NCBI GenBank assembly: GCA_051439365.1
Contig: JBFRWC010000353.1
Coordinates: 1 to 10,902, forward strand
Source: JAAHGY01 sp051439365
GTDB taxonomy: Bacteria; Cyanobacteriota; Cyanobacteriia; CAKZMO01
Length of the DNA stretch: 10,902 nt
Direction: 5' to 3'
This document shows positions 1 to 7,574 of this stretch, in pieces. Both the position numbers and the translations under genes were made by a program. The notes under the pieces are model-generated. The model was not told the origin of the DNA, did not search any database, and saw only the letters and a list, made by a program, of their open reading frames with translations. Position 1 is the stretch's first letter. Every line of letters begins with the position of its first letter.

Positions 1-924
1 CAGTTTCGCTTGGGCGTTGCCTTGAGCGATCGCCTCCAGCAACAACCGCATATCATTGGACACCCCGGACAAGCCCTTGAGTCCCGATTGCTTATTCAGC
101 ATTTTGTCTAACTCATCGACGCTTAACCCTTTTTCCCGCATCAAATAAAATAATATTCCAGGGTCCACTGACCCGGATCGGGTGCCCATCATCAACCCTT
201 CCAGCGGGGTAAAGCCCATGGTGGTGTCCACACATTGCCCGTCCCGAACTGCGGCCAGGGAACAACCATTGCCCAAATGGCAGGTAATCAGCCGCACGTC
301 TGACAAGGGTTTGCCCAACAGGGTCGCTGCACGGGTGGCGCAGTACTCATGGCTGGTGCCGTGGAAGCCGTAGCGGCGGATGCCCTGCTCCAGCCAAGCC
401 TGAGGACCGGGATACACTGCCGCTGCATCGGGGATCGAGCGGTGAAAGGCGGTATCAAAAATGGCAAACTGGGGCACTGCTTTCCCCAACAAATCCAGGA
501 CAATTTCAATCCCGGCCAGGTTTGCAGGATTATGTACCGGAGCCAGGGGAATCAACTCGCGGATCGTTGCCATGACATCGTCGTCAATTCGGGCCGCTTC
601 CTGATAAACCTGGCCCCCATGTACGACGCGATGGCCCACACCATGAATCGCCTCCGGTCCCTCCACCACTTTGGTTGGGCCTTGCCACAGGGTTTGCAGT
701 AGGGTTTGGGTGAGTTGGGTGCGATCGCCCGCCGGAGCCGTTTGTCGATTCGTCACCCCATGCCCATTGCTGACCTTAATTTCTGCCAGCCCTTCCCCAT
801 AGGTTAGATCAATGCTGCCTTCCCACAGCGGCTCTAGGGGTTGGTCTGGCAGGTGATCATCCGGTAGAGCATACAAACAGCTTTTCTGACTACTCGACCC
901 TGCATTCAAAATTAGAATATTCAT
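1..924 (-). CDS. ackA: Acetate kinase, C-terminus cut by window edge
   Basis: This enzyme interconverts acetyl-phosphate + ADP with acetate + ATP in the cytoplasm, the last ATP-yielding step of acetate fermentation when paired with phosphotransacetylase or phosphoketolase. The 308 codons present run open to base 1; the family is about 400 residues, so roughly 90 C-terminal residues lie outside. The N-terminal signature ILILNAGSSSQK is at residues 3-14, with the active-site Asn at 7. Further family motifs are GHRVVHGG (97-104, Arg99), PVHNP (129-133, His131), FDTAFH (156-161, Asp157), YGFHGTSH (185-192), HLGNG (216-220) and GTRSGSVDPG (247-256, Arg249), so the expected catalytic residues in this part are present. 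The ATG at 924 matches the normal N-terminus and has AAGGA 11 bases upstream. It follows glgP on the same strand after 132 bp, so co-transcription is possible but the gap holds two hairpins. Truncation is only the window edge. Confidence 0.96.
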   Translation of the reverse strand, partial: MNILILNAGSSSQKSCLYALPDDHLPDQPLEPLWEGSIDLTYGEGLAEIKVSNGHGVTNRQTAPAGDRTQLTQTLLQTLWQGPTKVVEGPEAIHGVGHRVVHGGQVYQEAARIDDDVMATIRELIPLAPVHNPANLAGIEIVLDLLGKAVPQFAIFDTAFHRSIPDAAAVYPGPQAWLEQGIRRYGFHGTSHEYCATRAATLLGKPLSDVRLITCHLGNGCSLAAVRDGQCVDTTMGFTPLEGLMMGTRSGSVDPGILFYLMREKGLSVDELDKMLNKQSGLKGLSGVSNDMRLLLEAIAQGNAQAKL

Positions 925-979
925 GATTTAGGAATTCCTTGTTCCTCTCATTTCGCTGGGAAAGGCGTGTCGCGTTGCT

Positions 980-994
980 GGAGCCAGAGGCTCC
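980..994. repeat. Perfect hairpin GGAGCC-AGA-GGCTCC
   Basis: A 6-bp perfect inverted repeat with a 3-base AGA loop lies between the glgP stop and the ackA start. Its core GCCAGAGGC is identical to that of the next hairpin, which marks it as a copy of a short repeat rather than a chance palindrome. There is no T-run on the glgP side, so it is not a standard intrinsic terminator. It could stabilise or attenuate the glgP-ackA transcript; that is inference. Confidence 0.65.
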
Positions 995-999
995 TGAGC

Positions 1000-1024
1000 G
1001 GTACCTAGCCAGAGGCTAGGCACC
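1000..1024. repeat. Second hairpin with the same GCCAGAGGC core
   Basis: CCTAGCC (1004-1010) and GGCTAGG (1014-1020) form a perfect 7-bp stem around the loop AGA. After one mismatch the stem continues with GGT/ACC, giving 10 paired positions. It starts five bases after the preceding hairpin and lies 32 bases beyond the glgP stop codon in the direction of transcription. No T-tract follows, so a terminator role is uncertain. Confidence 0.65.
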
Positions 1025-1056
1025 AGGATGGGGGAAGGCATCAGGATAAAGTTGAA

Positions 1057-3570
1057 CTACTCGCCGCCAAAGAAGGTGCGGATGGAGACATCAAGCGGGT
1101 CCACTTTCCAAATGCCATCACAGTAATCTTGGATAGACCGATCCGAGGAAAACTTACCCATTCGGGCCGAATTCAGAATCGACATCCGGGTCCATTTATC
1201 CTGATCACGGTAGGCTGCCGCGACTCGATCTTGACAATCCACATAGGATTGATAATCTGCCAACAGGAAGAAGGGGTCAGAGTTCAGTAACGAATCCAAA
1301 ATCGGCTGGAATAATTCCGTGTCGCCGTGGGAGAAGAACCCGGAGGCAATCCGGTCAATCACCAGTTTCAGATCTGGATTAGCGTCATAATATTCGCGAG
1401 GATTGTACCCCCCTGCTCGTTTCGCATAGACCTCTTCAGCCGTCATGCCAAACAGGAAGAAGTTCTCTTCCCCAACTTCTTCGCGAATTTCGATGTTGGC
1501 CCCATCCAAGGTACCAATGGTCATGGCCCCGTTCATGGCAAATTTCATATTTCCTGTCCCAGAGGCTTCCTTGCCTGCAGTGGAAATCTGCTCCGATAAC
1601 TCTGCTGCTGGATAAATCTTCTGGGCTAGCTTGACACTATAGCCCTTGAGGAAGACAACCTTGAGCTTATCGCCGATCGCCGGATCGGTGTTGACCACAT
1701 CGGCGACGGAGTGGATGAGCTTGATAATCAGCTTGGCCATAAAGTACCCCGGTGCCGCTTTACCGCCAAACAAGAAGGTGCGGGGAGTGATGTCCAAATC
1801 GGGGTTGGCCTTGATTCGGTTGTAGAGATGGATAATGTGCAGGACGTTTAAGTGCTGCCGCTTGTATTCATGAATCCGCTTGGACTGGATATCGAAAATG
1901 GAGTAGGGGTTGATAGTGATACCGTAGTCCCGCTGGATAATGTCTGCCAACTCTTGCTTGATGGTGTGTTTGATATCACGCCAGTCTTTGCAGAAACTGG
2001 GATCATCGACAAATTGCTCCAGTTGTTTCAATTGCTTCAAGTCCCGTAACCAGCCATCCCCAATTTTGCTGGTGATCAGGCTACTGAGGCGGGGATTGCT
2101 CAGCAACACAAACCGTCGAGGCGTGACCCCGTTGGTCATATTGGTGAACTTTTCCGGGTACATTTCGGCGAAGTCGTGGAGGACATCCTGCTTCAGCAAG
2201 TCGGTGTGCAACTGGGCCACCCCGTTAATGGCGTGACTGCCAACGCAGGCGAGGTGAGCCATGCGGACGTAGCGTTCTCCGGTCTCGTCAATGATGGACA
2301 TGCGACGGAGGCGATCGCCATCATCCATGAACCGAATCCGCACATCTTGCAAGAACCGAGCATTAATTTCGTAGACAATTTCCATATGCCGGGGCAAGAG
2401 CTGCTCAAACAAGCCCACAGGCCATCTCTCTAAGGCTTCCGGTAGCAGGGTATGGTTGGTGTAAGCCAGGGTTTTTTGGGTGATTTCCCACGCCTGATCC
2501 CACTCTAGATGTTCCTCATCCACGAGGAGCCGCATTAACTCTGCCACCGCCACCGCTGGGTGGGTGTCATTGAGCTGGACCGCATATTTTTCGTGGAACT
2601 TGTTGAGGGGGGTTTGCTCCCGCTTAGCCCGTCGAATCATGTCTTGCAACGAGCAGGAAACAAAGAAGAATTGCTGGGTCAGTCGTAATTGCTTCCCTTG
2701 GGAAATATCGTCGTTGGGGTAAAGCACCTTGGAGATATTTTCTGAGGTCAGCTTATTGTAAACCGCGCCCATGTAGTCCCCCGCATTAAACGCGGTAAAG
2801 TCGAAGGATTCTGGGGCTTCGGAGGACCAGAGCCGTAGGGTGTTGGCGGTGTTGGTGCGATAGCCTAGAATCGGGGTGTCGTAGGGAATACCGCGAATAA
2901 TTTGGGCAGGCATCCAGTTGGTGCGCCGCTGACCGTGTTCGTCTACGTAGGTTTCGGTATGGCCCCCTAATTTCACTTCCACGGCCCATTCTGGACGGGC
3001 AATTTCCCACGGGTTGCCGTTGCGCAGCCACTTGTCAGTGCGCTCTACTTGCCAACCCTCCCGCACATCTTGGTCAAAAATGCCAAATTCGTAGCGAATG
3101 CCGTAGCCATAGGAGGGAATACCCAACGTGGCCAGGGAGTCCAAGTAACAGGCCGCTAGCCGACCCAAGCCGCCATTGCCCAAACCGGGTTCTACTTCCT
3201 GTTCCAGCAAGGTTTCCAGATCCAAGCCCAGTTCCGTAATCGCTTGTTTGACAGGCTCGTAAATACCTAGGTTAATCAGATTATTGCCCAAGTGTGGCCC
3301 CAGCAAAAATTCAGCCGAGAGGTAGCAGACGGTACGGGGACGCTCCTCAGCATAAGTGGCGAGGCTGCTCAGCCAGCACTGAAGCAGGCGATCGCGCACC
3401 GTATACGCCAGGGCCGTGTAGTAATCCACGGGGCTGGCGATCGCTGGAAACTTGCCCTGTTGGTAATATAAATTATCCAGAAATGCCCGTTTGAGCGTTT
3501 CAATACTTAGTCCGGTGCGATCGTCCTCAACTTGGATCTGAACTTGTGTTGCGGGAATGGAAGCAGTCAT
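1057..3570 (-). CDS. glgP: Glycogen/alpha-glucan phosphorylase
   Basis: This cytoplasmic PLP enzyme removes glucose units from the non-reducing ends of glycogen with phosphate, giving glucose-1-phosphate for glycolysis. The call rests on full-length similarity to the GT35 phosphorylase family (837 residues; family about 820-850). The PLP signature EASGTGNMKFAMN is present with the Schiff-base Lys at residue 676. N-terminal family blocks are YLSAEFLLGPHLGNNL (83-98), GLGNGGLGRLAACYLDSLA (129-147) and YGIRYEFGIFDQ (156-167). I chose the ATG at 3570 because MTASIPATQ followed by the conserved DDRTGLSIETLKRAF block is the usual cyanobacterial N-terminus, although no good ribosome site precedes it. 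An in-frame ATG at 3633 would add 21 mostly hydrophobic/aromatic residues and has AGGGGG 10 bases upstream. The gene lies between adhE and ackA on one strand; the 474-bp gap after adhE argues for its own promoter. Confidence 0.96.
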   Translation of the reverse strand: MTASIPATQVQIQVEDDRTGLSIETLKRAFLDNLYYQQGKFPAIASPVDYYTALAYTVRDRLLQCWLSSLATYAEERPRTVCYLSAEFLLGPHLGNNLINLGIYEPVKQAITELGLDLETLLEQEVEPGLGNGGLGRLAACYLDSLATLGIPSYGYGIRYEFGIFDQDVREGWQVERTDKWLRNGNPWEIARPEWAVEVKLGGHTETYVDEHGQRRTNWMPAQIIRGIPYDTPILGYRTNTANTLRLWSSEAPESFDFTAFNAGDYMGAVYNKLTSENISKVLYPNDDISQGKQLRLTQQFFFVSCSLQDMIRRAKREQTPLNKFHEKYAVQLNDTHPAVAVAELMRLLVDEEHLEWDQAWEITQKTLAYTNHTLLPEALERWPVGLFEQLLPRHMEIVYEINARFLQDVRIRFMDDGDRLRRMSIIDETGERYVRMAHLACVGSHAINGVAQLHTDLLKQDVLHDFAEMYPEKFTNMTNGVTPRRFVLLSNPRLSSLITSKIGDGWLRDLKQLKQLEQFVDDPSFCKDWRDIKHTIKQELADIIQRDYGITINPYSIFDIQSKRIHEYKRQHLNVLHIIHLYNRIKANPDLDITPRTFLFGGKAAPGYFMAKLIIKLIHSVADVVNTDPAIGDKLKVVFLKGYSVKLAQKIYPAAELSEQISTAGKEASGTGNMKFAMNGAMTIGTLDGANIEIREEVGEENFFLFGMTAEEVYAKRAGGYNPREYYDANPDLKLVIDRIASGFFSHGDTELFQPILDSLLNSDPFFLLADYQSYVDCQDRVAAAYRDQDKWTRMSILNSARMGKFSSDRSIQDYCDGIWKVDPLDVSIRTFFGGE

Positions 3571-3887
3571 AGGCCAAAAATGATAATTACAGAAACGAAA
3601 ATAGCCAGCAACGAAAACAGCGGCATGAACCAAACACCCCCTATCGCTCTATCAAACCCCTGGGAGTTCCACGGTTAAGTTTGGCAAGGTAGTCTCGCCT
3701 CGCTTGGCAACCCGTTGCAGGTGAAACCCAAAACCAATCAACGAAGATAGGGAAGTCGCCAAAAACCTTTACTGGAATAGTTTCTAGCGACCACATCTAG
3801 TTCACGCTCAAGTGTAACTTACCGATTTAGAAAAGCTTCAATTTACCAAGATTCCCTTAACACAGTGCTAAATCGAACGCAGATCCC

Positions 3888-3910
3888 ATTCCCAGTGTCT
3901 TGCTGGGAAT
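3888..3910. repeat. Hairpin ATTCCCAG-N7-CTGGGAAT
   Basis: A perfect 8-bp inverted repeat (3888-3895 and 3903-3910) encloses a 7-base loop. It is one of several G/C-rich hairpins in series downstream of adhE. Its CCCAG/CTGGG arms are shared with the larger hairpin at 3965-3994, so both probably belong to one dispersed repeat family. Confidence 0.6.
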
Positions 3911-3944
3911 CAACCAGAGGCTCTGACTCTACTTGAGAGTAAAC

Positions 3945-3961
3945 GGGAGCCGGAGTCTCCC
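3945..3961. repeat. Small hairpin GGGAG-N7-CTCCC
   Basis: A 5-bp perfect inverted repeat around the loop CCGGAGT, directly next to the larger hairpin at 3965-3994. By itself the stem would be weak. It counts mainly as part of the hairpin cluster after adhE. Confidence 0.4.
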
Positions 3962-3964
3962 TAG

Positions 3965-3994
3965 CTAGCTCCCAGCCTGGAGACTGGGAGCTAG
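3965..3994. terminator. Strong hairpin downstream of adhE, terminator-like
   Basis: CTAGCTCCCAG (3965-3975) and CTGGGAGCTAG (3984-3994) are a perfect 11-bp inverted repeat with an 8-base loop (CCTGGAGA). It lies about 50 bases past the adhE stop codon in the direction of adhE transcription, so it could end or protect the adhE mRNA. No T-run follows on the minus strand, so it is not a textbook intrinsic terminator; it may instead be a copy of a mobile palindromic repeat. Confidence 0.5.
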
Positions 3995-4044
3995 ATGGTA
4001 CCAAAGGGCTAGAGGTTGGGACGTTAGGACCTTAGAACCGGGGT

Positions 4045-6723
4045 CTAAGCTTTGACCGTTGCTGCTTTGGTTGTGCCTGCCGGAGTATCCGTGTCAGACT
4101 GGACCTCCATGGCCACCTCAATCGCCATCGCTGTGGTTTGATCGCCCCAATAGGCGGCGACAAACAGATCTCTCAAGTCACTAATCAATGGATAGCGGGG
4201 ATTCGCCCCAGTGCATTGGTCATCAAAGGCTTGCTCCGCCATCAGATCTAGGTTGGCAAAGAAGATATGCTCATCTTCCATCAACACGTCTTTGATTGCG
4301 GTGGGAATTTCCAGATTTCGCTTGAGGTCTTCTACCGCCTGAATTAGGTTATCCACACGCTCATCGTCGGTGCTACCGCCTAACCCCAGAGCAGTGGCGA
4401 TCGCCGCATACCGAGCTTTCGCTTGGGGATACTCATACTGGGGGAAAATCGCCTGCTTGAAGGGGGCATCAGTGGCGTTGTACCGAATGACGTGGGAAAT
4501 CATCAAGGCGTTGGCCAAGCCGTGGGGCACATGGAAAGTGGACCCCAACTTGTGGGCCATCGAGTGGCAAATCCCTAGGAAGGCATTGGCAAAGGCCAGA
4601 CCTGCGATGGTGGCGGCATAGTGGACCTTCTCACGAGCTTCGGGATCATCGGCCCCTTTGTGGTAGGCACGGGGCAAATACTCCATCAACAACCGGATGG
4701 CTTCAATGGCCAGACCATCGGTAAACTCCGTGGCCAGCACCGACACATAGGCTTCCAAGGCATGGGTCAAGGCATCCACGCCACCATAGGCCGTCAATCG
4801 CTTGGGCAAGTTCAACACCAAGGCTGGATCAACAATGGCAATATTGGGAGTCAAGGCATAATCGGCCAGAGGATACTTGATGCCTACCCGATCATCCGTC
4901 ACCACCGAGAAAGGCGTAACCTCAGATCCAGTCCCAGAGGTGGTGGGAATCGCCACCATAATCGCCTTCTGGCCCAAGTCTGGCAAATCATACACCCGCT
5001 TGCGGATGTCCATAAACCGCATGGCCAAGCCATCAAAGTCCACATCAGGATGCTCATACATCAGCCACATAATCTTGGCTGCATCCATCGGCGACCCGCC
5101 GCCCAAGGCAATCAACACATCCGGCTGGAATCGGTTGATCATGTCCAAGCCTTTGTGGACCGTGGACAGGGAGGGATCAGGCTCAACATCGTAGAAAATA
5201 TCATGCTCGATGCCCAAATCATCCAGCGCGTCAACGATGGTGCGGGTCATACCCATGTCATACAGGGGCTTGTCAGTAATGATGAAGGCCCGTTGCTTCC
5301 CTTCCAAATCGGTCAAGGCCGTGGCAATACAGCCATATTTGAAATAGATTTTCGGCGGCACCCGGAACCAGAGCATGTTTTCCCGCCGCTCCGTCACGGT
5401 CTTGATATTCAGCAAGTGCTGCACACCCACGTTTTCCGAGACCGAGTTGCCGCCCCAGGTTCCACACCCCAGGGTCAAGGACGGATCGAGCTTGAAGTTA
5501 TACAAGTCCCCGATCGCCCCCTGGGACGATGGCGTATTAATTAACACCCGTGAGGTGGCCAGTTCATGTTCAAACTTGCTGATGCGATCGCTATTGGCTG
5601 GATTCGTATACAGCACTGAGGTGTGGCCCCGTCCGGCAAAGTTCACCAATGCCTTAGCGGTGTCCACTGCTGCATCAAAGTCGGGCACCCGATACAGGGC
5701 CAAAATCGGTGACAGCTTTTCGTAGGACAAGGGTTCATCCAAGCCCACCTTGCTGACTTCCCCAATCAAGAGCTTGGCCCCTTCTGGCACATCGAGCTTC
5801 GCTAAATTCGCCAACTCTTTGACCGACTGCCCCACAATGCCTGCATTCAGGCGACCATTTTTGAGGATGATGTCAGAGACTCGCTGCTGCTCTTCTTCAT
5901 TGAGGATATAAGCTCCCCGCTTGATAAATTCGGCTTTGATCGCATCATAGGTAGCGTCCGTGGCGATCGCTGACTGCTCTGACGCACAAATCATGCCGTT
6001 GTCAAACGTCTTACTCAGCAAAATTGAGCTAACCGACATTTGGATATCAGCGGTCTCATCAATCACCGCTGGTGTATTCCCAGCCCCCACCCCCAGTGAG
6101 GGATGACCCGATGAGTAAGCCGCTTTCACCATGCTAGGACCACCTGTGGCCAAAATCAGCTTGGTGGCACTATGCTGCATTAACGCCTGGGACAGATCCA
6201 CCGTGGGTTCATCAATCCAGCCGATGATGTCCTCCGGCGCGCCTGCATTCACTGCCGCTTCTAGCACCACCCGTGCTGCTGCAATCGTACAGCCCTTGGC
6301 ACGGGGGTGGGGTGAAATAATTAAGGCGTTGCGCGTCTTGAGACACAGCAACGCCTTAAAAACAGCAGTAGAAGTCGGGTTGGTCGTCGGGATGATCCCC
6401 GCAATCACCCCTAGCGGCTCGGCCACCTTTTGGATGCCGTAGTGCAGATCCGATGACACCACCCCACAGGTTTTCTCGTTTTTGTACTTGTTGTAGATAT
6501 ACTCCGAGGCAAAGTGATGTTTGATCACCTTGTCTTCAATCACGCCCATACTCGTTTCAGCGACAGCGTGCTTGGCGAGAGGGATTCGGGCATTGTTGGC
6601 GGCGATCGCCGCTTGCTTAAAGATCCGATCCACTTGTTGTTGGCTAAACGTGGAGTAGATTTCTTGAGCCGCTTGGACACGATCAATCAACTGTTCGAGT
6701 TGTTGAGCATTGGTAATGGTCAT
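4045..6723 (-). CDS. adhE: Bifunctional aldehyde/alcohol dehydrogenase AdhE
   Basis: AdhE reduces acetyl-CoA to acetaldehyde and then to ethanol with two NADH, the main NAD+-regenerating route of ethanol fermentation; homologues assemble into filaments (spirosomes). The 892 residues match the family length (E. coli 891). Residues 1 to about 440 are the CoA-acylating aldehyde dehydrogenase half, with the nucleophilic Cys246 in NGMICASEQ, the same number as in E. coli. A linker (around MLWFRVPPKIYFKYG) leads to the iron-dependent alcohol dehydrogenase half, with GGGSPMDAAKIMW and metal ligands Asp650 and His654 (GGVDALTHALEAY), His720 (GICHSMAHKLG) and His734 (HVPHG). Both active sites look intact. 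The ATG at 6723 gives the canonical MTITNAQQLEQLI start, with AAGGA four bases upstream. It is divergent from the acyl-CoA synthetase gene across 987 bp that contain a pflA remnant on the adhE strand. Confidence 0.97.
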   Translation of the reverse strand: MTITNAQQLEQLIDRVQAAQEIYSTFSQQQVDRIFKQAAIAANNARIPLAKHAVAETSMGVIEDKVIKHHFASEYIYNKYKNEKTCGVVSSDLHYGIQKVAEPLGVIAGIIPTTNPTSTAVFKALLCLKTRNALIISPHPRAKGCTIAAARVVLEAAVNAGAPEDIIGWIDEPTVDLSQALMQHSATKLILATGGPSMVKAAYSSGHPSLGVGAGNTPAVIDETADIQMSVSSILLSKTFDNGMICASEQSAIATDATYDAIKAEFIKRGAYILNEEEQQRVSDIILKNGRLNAGIVGQSVKELANLAKLDVPEGAKLLIGEVSKVGLDEPLSYEKLSPILALYRVPDFDAAVDTAKALVNFAGRGHTSVLYTNPANSDRISKFEHELATSRVLINTPSSQGAIGDLYNFKLDPSLTLGCGTWGGNSVSENVGVQHLLNIKTVTERRENMLWFRVPPKIYFKYGCIATALTDLEGKQRAFIITDKPLYDMGMTRTIVDALDDLGIEHDIFYDVEPDPSLSTVHKGLDMINRFQPDVLIALGGGSPMDAAKIMWLMYEHPDVDFDGLAMRFMDIRKRVYDLPDLGQKAIMVAIPTTSGTGSEVTPFSVVTDDRVGIKYPLADYALTPNIAIVDPALVLNLPKRLTAYGGVDALTHALEAYVSVLATEFTDGLAIEAIRLLMEYLPRAYHKGADDPEAREKVHYAATIAGLAFANAFLGICHSMAHKLGSTFHVPHGLANALMISHVIRYNATDAPFKQAIFPQYEYPQAKARYAAIATALGLGGSTDDERVDNLIQAVEDLKRNLEIPTAIKDVLMEDEHIFFANLDLMAEQAFDDQCTGANPRYPLISDLRDLFVAAYWGDQTTAMAIEVAMEVQSDTDTPAGTTKAATVKA

Positions 6724-6946
6724 AGAATCCTTATCTCACTGCTAAAGGGTGACAGGTTTTGAGCAATATGAGGCTGAAAGCTTACAGGGTATCCACTTTA
6801 GGCGAGATATTGGAGCGCGAAGCACCCCATCTATCTCGTTACTTCGCTTCGGCTAAAACCGAAATCCAGCCCACAAACAGGTAGAAAACATTAAGACTGG
6901 ATTGGGCAAAATGGCTGAAGAGCAATAATTCATAGAGTCAGTATCC

Positions 6947-7090
6947 CTATAGAGTATAGTCATACCCCAAAAACTTCCATTAGGTTGATCCCAGGCGATG
7001 AAACGGCATGACCTCAACCCGTTCCACGTTGCCAAATGGCACCCAAAAGTGGGCTACATTATCCACGTTTTCTTTGGGATCAGTCAAATC
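6947..7090 (-). pseudogene. pflA: Remnant of pyruvate formate-lyase activating enzyme C-terminus
   Basis: Read on the minus strand from 7090, this 48-codon stretch begins DLTDPKENVDNVAHF, continues NVERVEVMPFHRLGST, hits TAA (6982-6980), then reads WKFLGYDYTL and ends at TAG (6949-6947). This matches the conserved end of PflA, the radical-SAM enzyme that installs the glycyl radical in pyruvate formate-lyase (E. coli: NVEKIELLPYHELG, then KHKW, then GEEYKL). The TAA replaces the Lys before the Trp, which one AAA-to-TAA change would explain. The radical-SAM core with its CxxxCxxC motif is absent, and there is no start codon. It lies 224 bp upstream of adhE in the same orientation, so the ancestral order was probably pfl genes then adhE. 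The match is from recalled family motifs, not a search. Confidence 0.72.
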
Positions 7091-7220
7091 GGAATAGGGA
7101 TGGAAAGAATTGACATCTAGTGATTCTAAATTCGGTATATTACAAAGCTAGACTTGAATTCATAAAAGTTCGTTAATCGAAGCATTTTGTTGGGGCGCGA
7201 TGAATAAATTAACCTCAAGC

Positions 7221-7245
7221 GTGTCGTCAAAGAGTTCTACGACAC
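7221..7245. repeat. Inverted repeat GTGTCGT-N11-ACGACAC
   Basis: A perfect 7-bp inverted repeat with an 11-base spacer in the middle of the divergent intergenic region. The 25-bp dyad could be an operator for a dimeric regulator or a hairpin in either transcript. No known consensus was recognised. Confidence 0.45.
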
Positions 7246-7264
7246 AGGCCAATTGAGTCCTCTG

Positions 7265-7290
7265 ATTTATTAGACGTATTTATTAGACCT
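7265..7290. repeat. 13-bp tandem duplication (ATTTATTAGACST x2)
   Basis: ATTTATTAGACGT (7265-7277) is followed at once by ATTTATTAGACCT (7278-7290). The copies differ at one base. It is the first of several unrelated tandem duplications in this intergenic region. Confidence 0.7.
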
Positions 7291-7336
7291 AGTGGAAACT
7301 CAGTCAAGATATAGAGATATTTCTATCACAAAACGA

Positions 7337-7353
7337 GTTTGCCGCAGGCAGAC
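7337..7353. repeat. Hairpin GTTTGCC-GCA-GGCAGAC
   Basis: Seven-base arms around a GCA triloop; in plus-strand RNA all seven pair, one as G-U. The layout (GCC, three bases, GGC) resembles the hairpins between glgP and ackA. Function is unknown. Confidence 0.4.
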
Positions 7354-7409
7354 TGTATACAAAGCGTTAAATGGGTACCTTCGTTGATCAATTCGGAGAA
7401 AAGAGGACC

Positions 7410-7433
7410 ATGGAAAATCAAGTCAAAATTTAA
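7410..7433 (+). other. Seven-codon open frame behind a good ribosome site
   Basis: AAGAGG lies three bases before ATG 7410, which starts the reading MENQVKI and stops at TAA 7431-7433. A strong Shine-Dalgarno in front of so short a frame suggests either the decayed start of a lost gene or a leader peptide upstream of the acyl-CoA synthetase gene. It ends before the TATAAT box at 7491, so it would need its own promoter. It may also be chance. Confidence 0.25.
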
Positions 7434-7490
7434 CTTAGGTTAGTAGAAATTAAATTAGTTAAGATAATCTGCGTCTATGGGGATCTGGAC

Positions 7491-7496
7491 TATAAT
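7491..7496 (+). promoter_or_regulatory. Candidate -10 box TATAAT for the acyl-CoA synthetase gene
   Basis: This is a perfect sigma-70-type -10 hexamer in the right orientation, about 215 bp upstream of the 7711 start. No good TTGACA-like -35 sits 16-18 bp upstream (the bases there read about TCTGCG), so it would need an activator, as many cyanobacterial promoters do. If used, the transcript would carry a leader of about 210 nt that includes all four tandem duplications of 7531-7690. Confidence 0.35.
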
Positions 7497-7530
7497 CCTG
7501 GTGGATGATTGATAGGTACCACGTCTTAAG

Positions 7531-7572
7531 TCACGATTTTTTTAGATCACGATTTTTTTAGATCATGATTTC
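7531..7572. repeat. 16-bp tandem duplication with partial third copy
   Basis: TCACGATTTTTTTAGA occurs exactly twice in a row (7531-7546 and 7547-7562). A decayed partial third copy, TCATGATTTC, follows at 7563-7572. Each full copy carries a run of seven T. Confidence 0.85.
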
Positions 7573-7574
7573 GG

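Larger units (their letters stand above)
3571..4044. other. 474-bp gap between adhE and glgP
   Basis: The adhE-proximal half (about 3888-3994) is a run of short inverted repeats, listed separately. The glgP-proximal half (3571-3860) should hold the glgP promoter and leader on the minus strand, but I see no convincing -35/-10 pair. The only open frame of note is a 51-codon minus-strand stretch (ATG at 3796, TAG at 3641-3643). It has no ribosome site and no recognisable similarity, so I do not call it a gene. Confidence 0.6.

Noticed and set aside
1..924. ackA considered as a truncated pseudogene
   Set aside because: The frame is open to the window edge with all visible motifs intact; the missing C-terminus is simply outside the window.
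4621..5544. 307-codon open frame on the plus strand, antisense to adhE
   Set aside because: It lies wholly inside adhE, shows no recognisable domain, and mirrors the conserved AdhE codons; long antisense frames are common in G/C-rich genes.
6853..7035. 60-codon minus-strand frame starting MATWNGLRSC
   Set aside because: It runs in another frame over the pflA remnant; the PflA-like reading in the neighbouring frame explains the sequence better, and no ribosome site precedes its ATG.
7160..7274. Minus-strand open stretch reading VELFDDTLEVNLFIAP, considered as another gene remnant
   Set aside because: It has no start or ribosome site and no family I recognise; it contains the 25-bp dyad, so regulatory DNA is at least as likely.
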